Part shown: positions 55,101 to 64,000 of the stretch, piece after piece
Position numbering within the stretch: position 1 is the stretch's first letter
Layout of the letters: each line of letters begins with the position of its first letter
Assembly: GCA_947471745.1 (NCBI GenBank)
Contig: CANJKZ010000092.1
Location: forward strand, 248,001 to 312,000
DNA length: 64,000 bases
Source: Closterium sp. Naga37s-1
Taxonomy: Eukaryota > Streptophyta > Zygnematophyceae > Desmidiales > Closteriaceae
Reading direction: 5' to 3'
The notes under the pieces: model-generated
Told to the model about the DNA's origin: nothing
Database searches by the model: none
Seen by the model: only the letters and a program-made list of their open reading frames with translations
Position numbers and translations under genes: made by a program

Positions 55101-58100
55101 CAGAGCTCCAGTCCAGAGCTCCAGTCCAGAGCTCCCGTCCAGAGCTCCAGACCAGAGCTCCAGTCCAGAGCTCCCGTCCAGAGCTCCAGTCCAGAGCTCC
55201 AGTCCAGAGCTCCAGTCCAGAGCTCCAGTCCAGAGCTCCCGTCCAGAGCTCCCGTCCAGAGCTCCAGTCCAGAGCTCCAGTCCAGAGCTCCAGTCCAGAG
55301 CTCCAGTCCAGAGCTCCAGTCCAGAGCTCCAGTCCAGAGCTCCCGTCCAGAGCTCCAGTCCAGAGCTCCAGTCCAGAGCTCCAGTCCAGAGCTCCCGTCC
55401 AGAGCTCCAGTCCAGAGCTCCAGTCCAGAGCTCCAGTCCAGAGCTCCAGTCCAGAGCTCCAGTCCAGAGCTCCCGTCCAGAGCTCCAGTCCAGAGCTCCC
55501 GTCCAGAGCTCCCGTCCAGAGCTCCAGTCCAGAGCTCCCGTCCAGAGCTCCAGTCCAGAGCTCCAGTCCAGAGCTCCAGTCCAGAGCTCCAGTCCAGAGC
55601 TCCAGTCCAGAGCTCCAGTCCAGAGCTCCCGTCCAGAGCTCCAGTCCAGAGCTCCCGTCCAGAGCTCCCGTCCAGAGCTCCAGTCCAGAGCTCCAGTCCA
55701 GAGCTCCAGTCCAGAGCTCCAGTCCAGAGCTCCCGTCCAGAGCTCCAGTCCAGAGCTCCAGTCCAGAGCTCCAGTCCAGAGCTCCAGTCCAGAGCTCCAG
55801 TCCAGAGCTCCAGTCCAGAGCTCCAGTCCAGAGCTTCAGTCCAGAGCTCCAGTCCAGAGCTCCAGTCCAGAGCTCCCGTCCAGAGCTCCAGTCCAGAGCT
55901 CCCGTCCAGAGCTCCAGTCCAGAGCTCCAGTCCAGAGCTCCAGTCCAGAGCTCCCGTTCAGAGCTCCAGTCCAGAGCTCCAGTCCAGAGCTCCAGTCCAG
56001 AGCTCCAGTCCAGAGCTCCAGTCCAGAGCTCCAGTCCAGAGCTCCAGTCCAGAGCTCCCGTCCAGAGCTCCAGTCCAGAGCTCCCGTCCAGAGCTCCAGT
56101 CCAGAGCTCCCGTCCAGAGCTCCAGTCCAGAGCTCCAGTCCAGAGCTCCAGTCCAGAGCTCCCGTCCAGAGCTCCAGTCCAGAGCTCCAGTCCAGAGCTC
56201 CAGTCCAGAGCTCCAGTCCAGAGCTCCAGTCCAGAGCTCCAGTCCAGAGCTCCAGTCCAGAGCTCCCGTCCAGAGCTCCAGTCCAGAGCTCCAGTCCAGA
56301 GCTCCAGTCCAGAGCTCCAGTCCAGAGCTCCAGTCCAGAGCTCCAGTCCAGAGCTCCAGTCCAGAGCTCCCGTCCAGAGCTCCAGTCCAGAGCTCCCGTC
56401 CAGAGCTCCAGTACAGAGCTCCCGTCCAGAGCTCCAGTCAAGAGCTCCAGTCCAGAGCTCCAGTCCAGAGCTGCAGTCCAGAGCTCCCGTCCAGAGCTCC
56501 CGTCCAGAGCTCCAGTCCAGAGCTCCAGTCCAGAGCTCCAGTCCAGAGCTCCAGTCCAGAGCTCCAGTCCAGAGCTCCAGTCCAGAGCTCCCGTCCAGAG
56601 CTCCAGTCCAGAGCTCCAGTCCAGAGCTCCAGTCCAGAGCTCCAGTCCAGAGCTCCAGCCCAGAGCTCCAGTCCAGAGCTCCAGTCCAGAGCTCCAGTCC
56701 AGAGCTCCAGTCCAGAGCTCCCGTCCAGAGCTCCAGACCAGAGCTCCAGTCCAGAGCTCCCGTCCAGAGCTCCAGTCCAGAGCTCCAGTCCAGAGCTCCA
56801 GTCCAGAGCTCCAGTCCAGAGCTCCCGTCCAGAGCTCCCGTCCAGAGCTCCAGTCCAGAGCTCCAGTCCAGAGCTCCAGTCCAGAGCTCCAGTCCAGAGC
56901 TCCAGTCCAGAGCTCCAGTCCAGAGCTCCCGTCCAGAGCTCCAGTCCAGAGCTCCAGTCCAGAGCTCCAGTCCAGAGCTCCCGTCCAGAGCTCCAGTCCA
57001 GAGCTCCAGTCCAGAGCTCCAGTCCAGAGCTCCAGTCCAGAGCTCCAGTCCAGAGCTCCCGTCCAGAGCTCCAGTCCAGAGCTCCCGTCCAGAGCTCCCG
57101 TCCAGAGCTCCAGTCCAGAGCTCCCGTCCAGAGCTCCAGTCCAGAGCTCCAGTCCAGAGCTCCAGTCCAGAGCTCCAGTCCAGAGCTCCAGTCCAGAGCT
57201 CCAGTCCAGAGCTCCCGTCCAGAGCTCCAGTCCAGAGCTCCCGTCCAGAGCTCCCGTCCAGAGCTCCAGTCCAGAGCTCCAGTCCAGAGCTCCAGTCCAG
57301 AGCTCCAGTCCAGAGCTCCCGTCCAGAGCTCCAGTCCAGAGCTCCAGTCCAGAGCTCCAGTCCAGAGCTCCAGTCCAGAGCTCCAGTCCAGAGCTTCAGT
57401 CCAGAGCTCCAGTCCAGAGCTCCAGTCCAGAGCTCCCGTCCAGAGCTCCAGTCCAGAGCTCCCGTCCAGAGCTCCAGTCCAGAGCTCCAGTCCAGAGCTC
57501 CAGTCCAGAGCTCCCGTTCAGAGCTCCAGTCCAGAGCTCCAGTCCAGAGCTCCAGTCCAGAGCTCCAGTCCAGAGCTCCAGTCCAGAGCTCCAGTCCAGA
57601 GCTCCAGTCCAGAGCTCCCGTCCAGAGCTCCAGTCCAGAGCTCCAGTCCAGAGCTCCAGTCCAGAGCTCCAGTCCAGAGCTCCAGTCCAGAGCTCCAGTC
57701 CAGAGCTCCCGTCCAGAGCTCCAGTCCAGAGCTCCCGTCCAGAGCTCCAGTCCAGAGCTCCAGTCCAGAGCTCCAGTCCAGAGCTCCCGTCCAGAGCTCC
57801 AGTCCAGAGCTCCAGTCCAGAGCTCCAGTCCAGAGCTCCAGTCCAGAGCTCCAGCCCAGAGCTCCAGTCCAGAGCTCCAGTCCAGAGCTCCCGTCCAGAG
57901 CTCCAGTCCAGAGCTCCAGTCCAGAGCTCCAGTCCAGAGCTCCAGTCCAGAGCTCCAGTCCAGAGCTCCAGTCCAGAGCTCCAGTCAAGAGCTCCCGTCC
58001 AGAGCTCCAGTCCAGAGCTCCCGTCCAGAGCTCCAGTACAGAGCTCCCGTCCAGAGCTCCAGTCCAGAGCTCCAGTCCAGAGCTCCAGTCCAGAGCTGCA

Positions 58101-61100
58101 GTCCAGAGCTCCCGTCCAGAGCTCCCGTCCAGAGCTCCAGTCCAGAGCTCCAGTCCAGAGCTCCAGTCCAGAGCTCCAGTCCAGAGCTCCAGTCCAGAGC
58201 TCCAGTCCAGAGCTCCCGTCCAGAGCTCCAGTCCAGAGCTCCCGTCCAGAGCTCCAGTCAAGAGCTCCAGTCCAGAGCTCCAGTCCAGAGCTCCAGTCCA
58301 GAGCTCCAGTCCAGAGCTCCAGTCCAGAGCTCCAGTCCAGAGCTCCCGTCCAGAGCTCCAGTCCAGAGCTCCAGTCCAGAGCTCCCGTCCAGAGCTCCAG
58401 TCCAGAGCTCCAGTCCAGAGCTCCAGTCCAGAGCTCCAGTCCAGAGCTCCAGTCCAGAGCTCCAGTCCAGAGCTCCAGTCCAGAGCTCCAGTCCAGAGCT
58501 CCAGTCCAGAGCTCCCGTCCAGAGCTCCAGTCCAGAGCTCCCGTCCAGAGCTCCAGTCAAGAGCTCCAGTCCAGAGCTCCAGTCCAGAGCTCCAGTCCAG
58601 AGCTCCAGTCCAGAGCTCCCGTCCAGAGCTCCAGTCCAGAGCTCCCGTCCAGAGCTCCAGTCAAGAGCTCCAGTCCAGAGCTCCAGTCCAGAGCTCCAGT
58701 CCAGAGCTCCAGTCCAGAGCTCCAGTCCAGAGCTCCAGTCCAGAGCTCCAGTCCAGAGCTCCAGTCCAGAGCTCCAGTCCAGAGCTCCAGTCCAGAGCTC
58801 CCGTCCAGAGCTCCAGTCCAGAGCTCCAGTCCAGAGCTCCAGTCCAGAGCTCCAGTCCAGAGCTCCAGTCCAGAGCTCCAGTCCAGAGCTCCAGTCCAGA
58901 GCTCCCGTCCAGAGCTCCAGTCCAGAGCTCCAGTCCAGAGCTCCAGTCCAGAGCTCCCGTCCAGAGCTCCAGTCCAGAGCTCCAGTCCAGAGCTCCAGTC
59001 CAGAGCTCCCGTCCAGAGCTCCCGTCCAGAGCTCCAGTCCAGAGCTCCAGTCCAGAGCTCCAGTCCAGAGCTCCAGTCCAGAGCTCCAGTCCAGAGCTCC
59101 AGTCCAGAGCTCCCGTCCAGAGCTCCAGTCCAGAGCTCCAGTCCAGAGCTCCAGTCCAGAGCTCCAGTCCAGAGCTCCAGTCCAGAGCTCCCGTCCAGAG
59201 CTCCAGTCCAGAGCTCCAGTCCAGAGCTCCAGTCCAGAGCTCCAGTCCAGAGCTCCAGTCCAGAGCTTCAGTCCAGAGCTCCAGTCCAGAGCTCCAGTCC
59301 AGAGCTCCCGTCCAGAGCTCCAGTCCAGAGCTCCCGTCCAGAGCTCCAGTCCAGAGCTCCAGTCCAGAGCTCCAGTCCAGAGCTCCCGTCCAGAGCTCCA
59401 GTCCAGAGCTCCAGTCCAGAGCTCCAGTCCAGAGCTCCAGTCCAGAGCTCCAGTCCAGAGCTCCAGTCCAGAGCTCCAGTCCAGAGCTCCCGTCCAGAGC
59501 TCCAGTCCAGAGCTCCAGTCCAGAGCTCCAGTCCAGAGCTCCAGTCCAGAGCTCCAGTCCAGAGCTCCAGTCCAGAGCTCCAGTCCAGAGCTCCCGTCCA
59601 GAGCTCCAGTCCAGAGCTCCCGTCCAGAGCTCCAGTACAGAGCTCCCGTCCAGAGCTCCAGTCAAGAGCTCCAGTCCAGAGCTCCAGTCCAGAGCTGCAG
59701 TCCAGAGCTCCCGTCCAGAGCTCCCGTCCAGAGCTCCAGTCCAGAGCTCCAGTCCAGAGCTCCAGTCCAGAGCTCCAGTCCAGAGCTCCAGTCCAGAGCT
59801 CCAGTCCAGAGCTCCCGTCCAGAGCTCCAGTCCAGAGCTCCAGTCCAGAGCTCCAGTCCAGAGCTCCAGTCCAGAGCTCCAGCCCAGAGCTCCAGTCCAG
59901 AGCTCCAGTCCAGAGCTCCAGTCCAGAGCTCCAGTCCAGAGCTCCCGTCCAGAGCTCCAGACCAGAGCTCCAGTCCAGAGCTCCCGTCCAGAGCTCCAGT
60001 CCAGAGCTCCAGTCCAGAGCTCCAGTCCAGAGCTCCAGTCCAGAGCTCCCGTCCAGAGCTCCCGTCCAGAGCTCCAGTCCAGAGCTCCAGTCCAGAGCTC
60101 CAGTCCAGAGCTCCAGTCCAGAGCTCCAGTCCAGAGCTCCAGTCCAGAGCTCCCGTCCAGAGCTCCAGTCCAGAGCTCCAGTCCAGAGCTCCAGTCCAGA
60201 GCTCCCGTCCAGAGCTCCAGTCCAGAGCTCCAGTCCAGAGCTCCAGTCCAGAGCTCCAGTCCAGAGCTCCAGTCCAGAGCTCCCGTCCAGAGCTCCAGTC
60301 CAGAGCTCCCGTCCAGAGCTCCCGTCCAGAGCTCCAGTCCAGAGCTCCCGTCCAGAGCTCCAGTCCAGAGCTCCAGTCCAGAGCTCCAGTCCAGAGCTCC
60401 AGTCCAGAGCTCCAGTCCAGAGCTCCAGTCCAGAGCTCCCGTCCAGAGCTCCAGTCCAGAGCTCCCGTCCAGAGCTCCCGTCCAGAGCTCCAGTCCAGAG
60501 CTCCAGTCCAGAGCTCCAGTCCAGAGCTCCAGTCCAGAGCTCCCGTCCAGAGCTCCAGTCCAGAGCTCCAGTCCAGAGCTCCAGTCCAGAGCTCCAGTCC
60601 AGAGCTCCAGTCCAGAGCTTCAGTCCAGAGCTCCAGTCCAGAGCTCCAGTCCAGAGCTCCCGTCCAGAGCTCCAGTCCAGAGCTCCCGTCCAGAGCTCCA
60701 GTCCAGAGCTCCAGTCCAGAGCTCCAGTCCAGAGCTCCCGTTCAGAGCTCCAGTCCAGAGCTCCAGTCCAGAGCTCCAGTCCAGAGCTCCAGTCCAGAGC
60801 TCCAGTCCAGAGCTCCAGTCCAGAGCTCCAGTCCAGAGCTCCCGTCCAGAGCTCCAGTCCAGAGCTCCAGTCCAGAGCTCCAGTCCAGAGCTCCAGTCCA
60901 GAGCTCCAGTCCAGAGCTCCAGTCCAGAGCTCCCGTCCAGAGCTCCAGTCCAGAGCTCCCGTCCAGAGCTCCAGTCCAGAGCTCCAGTCCAGAGCTCCAG
61001 TCCAGAGCTCCCGTCCAGAGCTCCAGTCCAGAGCTCCAGTCCAGAGCTCCAGTCCAGAGCTCCAGTCCAGAGCTCCAGCCCAGAGCTCCAGTCCAGAGCT

Positions 61101-64000
61101 CCAGTCCAGAGCTCCCGTCCAGAGCTCCAGTCCAGAGCTCCAGTCCAGAGCTCCAGTCCAGAGCTCCAGTCCAGAGCTCCAGTCCAGAGCTCCAGTCCAG
61201 AGCTCCAGTCAAGAGCTCCCGTCCAGAGCTCCAGTCCAGAGCTCCCGTCCAGAGCTCCAGTACAGAGCTCCCGTCCAGAGCTCCAGTCCAGAGCTCCAGT
61301 CCAGAGCTCCAGTCCAGAGCTGCAGTCCAGAGCTCCCGTCCAGAGCTCCCGTCCAGAGCTCCAGTCCAGAGCTCCAGTCCAGAGCTCCAGTCCAGAGCTC
61401 CAGTCCAGAGCTCCAGTCCAGAGCTCCAGTCCAGAGCTCCCGTCCAGAGCTCCAGTCCAGAGCTCCCGTCCAGAGCTCCAGTCAAGAGCTCCAGTCCAGA
61501 GCTCCAGTCCAGAGCTCCAGTCCAGAGCTCCAGTCCAGAGCTCCAGTCCAGAGCTCCAGTCCAGAGCTCCCGTCCAGAGCTCCAGTCCAGAGCTCCAGTC
61601 CAGAGCTCCCGTCCAGAGCTCCAGTCCAGAGCTCCAGTCCAGAGCTCCAGTCCAGAGCTCCAGTCCAGAGCTCCAGTCCAGAGCTCCAGTCCAGAGCTCC
61701 AGTCCAGAGCTCCCGTCCAGAGCTCCAGTCCAGAGCTCCAGTCCAGAGCTCCAGTCCAGAGCTCCCGTCCAGAGCTCCAGTCCAGAGCTCCAGTCCAGAG
61801 CTCCAGTCCAGAGCTCCCGTCCAGAGCTCCCGTCCAGAGCTCCAGTCCAGAGCTCCAGTCCAGAGCTCCAGTCCAGAGCTCCAGTCCAGAGCTCCAGTCC
61901 AGAGCTCCAGTCCAGAGCTCCCGTCCAGAGCTCCAGTCCAGAGCTCCAGTCCAGAGCTCCAGTCCAGAGCTCCAGTCCAGAGCTCCAGTCCAGAGCTCCC
62001 GTCCAGAGCTCCAGTCCAGAGCTCCAGTCCAGAGCTCCAGTCCAGAGCTCCAGTCCAGAGCTCCAGTCCAGAGCTTCAGTCCAGAGCTCCAGTCCAGAGC
62101 TCCAGTCCAGAGCTCCCGTCCAGAGCTCCAGTCCAGAGCTCCCGTCCAGAGCTCCAGTCCAGAGCTCCAGTCCAGAGCTCCAGTCCAGAGCTCCAGTCCA
62201 GAGCTCCAGTCCAGAGCTCCAGTCCAGAGCTCCAGTCCCAGAGCTCCAGTCCAGAGCTCCAGTCCAGAGCTCCAGTCCAGAGCTCCCGTCCAGAGCTCCA
62301 GTCCAGAGCTCCAGTCCAGAGCTCCAGTCCAGAGCTCCAGTCCAGAGCTCCAGTCCAGAGCTCCAGTCCAGAGCTCCAGTCCAGAGCTCCCGTCCAGAGC
62401 TCCAGTCCAGAGCTCCCGTCCAGAGCTCCAGTACAGAGCTCCCGTCCAGAGCTCCAGTCAAGAGCTCCAGTCCAGAGCTCCAGTCCAGAGCTGCAGTCCA
62501 GAGCTCCCGTCCAGAGCTCCCGTCCAGAGCTCCAGTCCAGAGCTCCAGTCCAGAGCTCCAGTCCAGAGCTCCAGTCCAGAGCTCCAGTCCAGAGCTCCAG
62601 TCCAGAGCTCCCGTCCAGAGCTCCAGTCCAGAGCTCCAGTCCAGAGCTCCAGTCCAGAGCTCCAGTCCAGAGCTCCAGCCCAGAGCTCCAGTCCAGAGCT
62701 CCAGTCCAGAGCTCCAGTCCAGAGCTCCAGTCCAGAGCTCCCGTCCAGAGCTCCAGACCAGAGCTCCAGTCCAGAGCTCCCGTCCAGAGCTCCAGTCCAG
62801 AGCTCCAGTCCAGAGCTCCAGTCCAGAGCTCCAGTCCAGAGCTCCCGTCCAGAGCTCCCGTCCAGAGCTCCAGTCCAGAGCTCCAGTCCAGAGCTCCAGT
62901 CCAGAGCTCCAGTCCAGAGCTCCAGTCCAGAGCTCCAGTCCAGAGCTCCCGTCCAGAGCTCCAGTCCAGAGCTCCAGTCCAGAGCTCCAGTCCAGAGCTC
63001 CCGTCCAGAGCTCCAGTCCAGAGCTCCAGTCCAGAGCTCCAGTCCAGAGCTCCAGTCCAGAGCTCCAGTCCAGAGCTCCCGTCCAGAGCTCCAGTCCAGA
63101 GCTCCCGTCCAGAGCTCCCGTCCAGAGCTCCAGTCCAGAGCTCCCGTCCAGAGCTCCAGTCCAGAGCTCCAGTCCAGAGCTCCAGTCCAGAGCTCCAGTC
63201 CAGAGCTCCAGTCCAGAGCTCCAGTCCAGAGCTCCCGTCCAGAGCTCCAGTCCAGAGCTCCCGTCCAGAGCTCCCGTCCAGAGCTCCAGTCCAGAGCTCC
63301 AGTCCAGAGCTCCAGTCCAGAGCTCCAGTCCAGAGCTCCCGTCCAGAGCTCCAGTCCAGAGCTCCAGTCCAGAGCTCCAGTCCAGAGCTCCAGTCCAGAG
63401 CTCCAGTCCAGAGCTTCAGTCCAGAGCTCCAGTCCAGAGCTCCAGTCCAGAGCTCCCGTCCAGAGCTCCAGTCCAGAGCTCCCGTCCAGAGCTCCAGTCC
63501 AGAGCTCCAGTCCAGAGCTCCAGTCCAGAGCTCCCGTTCAGAGCTCCAGTCCAGAGCTCCAGTCCAGAGCTCCAGTCCAGAGCTCCAGTCCAGAGCTCCA
63601 GTCCAGAGCTCCAGTCCAGAGCTCCAGTCCAGAGCTCCCGTCCAGAGCTCCAGTCCAGAGCTCCCGTCCAGAGCTCCAGTCCAGAGCTCCCGTCCAGAGC
63701 TCCAGTCCAGAGCTCCAGTCCAGAGCTCCAGTCCAGAGCTCCAGTCCGGAGCTCCCGTCCAGAGCTCCCGTCCAGAGCTCCAGTCCAGAGCTCCAGTCCA
63801 GAGCTCCAGTCCAGAGCTCCAGTCCAGAGCCCCAGTCCAGAGCTCCAGTCCAGAGCTCCCGTCCAGAGCTCCAGTCCAGAGCTCCAGTCCAGAGCTCCAG
63901 TCCAGAGCTCCAGTCCAGAGCTCCAGTCCAGAGCTCCAGTCCAGAGCTCCAGTCCAGAGCTCCAGTCCAGAGCTCCAGTCCAGAGCTCCAGTCCAGAGCT
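49177..64000. repeat. 13-bp satellite array with higher-order structure (~1,140 units)
   Basis: A continuous tandem array of CCAGAGCTCCAGT, with a common second form CCAGAGCTCCCGT and rare marker variants (GCTGCAG, GTCAAGAG, GTACAGAG, GCTTCAG, AGACCAG, AGCCCAG). It reaches the window end, so its full size is unknown. Each unit contains the palindrome GAGCTC. Three units make 39 bp with no stop on either strand. The minus-strand frames of 100-610 codons (GALDWSSGLELWT) nearly all begin at TTG codons and end only at rare variants, so I do not call them genes. It lies in the gene's eighth intron or beyond. Confidence 0.97.
50871..62496. repeat. Higher-order repeats marked by GCTGCAG variants
   Basis: AGCTGCAG occurs at 50871, 52067, 53692, 54883, 56469, 58094, 59693, 61318 and 62489. 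Two contexts exist: type A has GTCAAGAG 26 bases before, at 52067, 54883, 56469, 59693 and 62489. Type B lacks it, at 50871, 53692, 58094 and 61318. Every A-to-B step is exactly 1625 bp (125 units). Other steps are 1196, 1191, 1586, 1599 and 1171 bp. The off-period values coincide with an 8-bp partial unit (about 54200) and a 1-bp insertion (about 62230). Confidence 0.88.

Noticed and set aside
49168..62461. Minus-strand open frames of 100-613 codons made of GALDWSSGLELWT repeats
   Set aside because: The 13-bp unit has no stop in any minus register, so long frames are inevitable. Nearly all start at TTG (from the GTCAAGAG variant), not ATG, and end at the next rare variant. There is no unique sequence or domain.

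Overview
The window is eukaryotic nuclear DNA, almost certainly from the green lineage. The evidence is a multi-exon gene with GT-AG introns whose protein resembles a plant kinesin-light-chain-like TPR protein, several Ty1/copia-type LTR elements with plant-style primer-binding sites (TGGTAT-type, complementary to initiator Met-tRNA), and plant-type telomere motifs (TTTAGGG). The style of the copia polyproteins (very long Gly-Gly-Ala linkers, GC-rich leaders) reminds me of zygnematophyte algae such as Closterium. That genus assignment is inference from memory only.

Layout. 1-4.0 kb: CAG/CTG-rich, degenerate DNA that looks like LTR-element remnants, ending in a polypurine tract and an LTR at 3713-4001. 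4.0-23.7 kb: a tandemly duplicated ~8 kb block (5346-13303 and 13314-24445) built of CCATTA-type hexanucleotide arrays, a ~181-bp satellite, an AT-rich satellite tail, a 375-bp TRIM retroelement, a ~575-bp hAT-like element and the 5' end of a copia element. The second copy also carries a 2.1-kb non-autonomous LTR element (20944-23042) and a ~905-bp internal array duplication. 23.7-34.4 kb: a nest. Copia-A (23728-34448, TSD TCATT) is broken by Copia-B (from 25069), which is itself broken by a minus-strand non-autonomous LTR element (26927-28367, TSD GAGGT). 34.4-36.4 kb: more hexanucleotide array, a second hAT-like element with an 8-bp TSD, and a GTCGAC-rich spacer. 36.4-43.0 kb: Copia-C, structurally complete (128-bp LTRs, TSD CCTTC), with one nonsense codon and a large gag deletion. 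43.0-44.5 kb: a small minisatellite and a poorly understood spacer.

44.5-64 kb: the only convincing host gene, a plus-strand TPR gene with at least eight exons, all joined by phase-0 introns and including a 12-nt microexon. Its introns carry degraded copies of neighbouring exon edges, and two introns carry minisatellites made from the 5' splice site itself. The last visible intron runs into a 13-bp tandem array of about 1,140 units filling 49177-64000. That array has a higher-order structure with an exactly repeated spacing of 1625 bp (125 units). The gene's 3' end lies beyond the window.

No CRISPR array, rRNA gene or intact tRNA gene was seen. Most long open frames here are by-products of stop-free tandem repeats and are not genes. 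The strongest leads are the splice-site-derived minisatellites and exon-edge copies in the TPR gene, the higher-order structure of the 13-bp array, and the identical telomere-like 13-mer at two rearrangement junctions.
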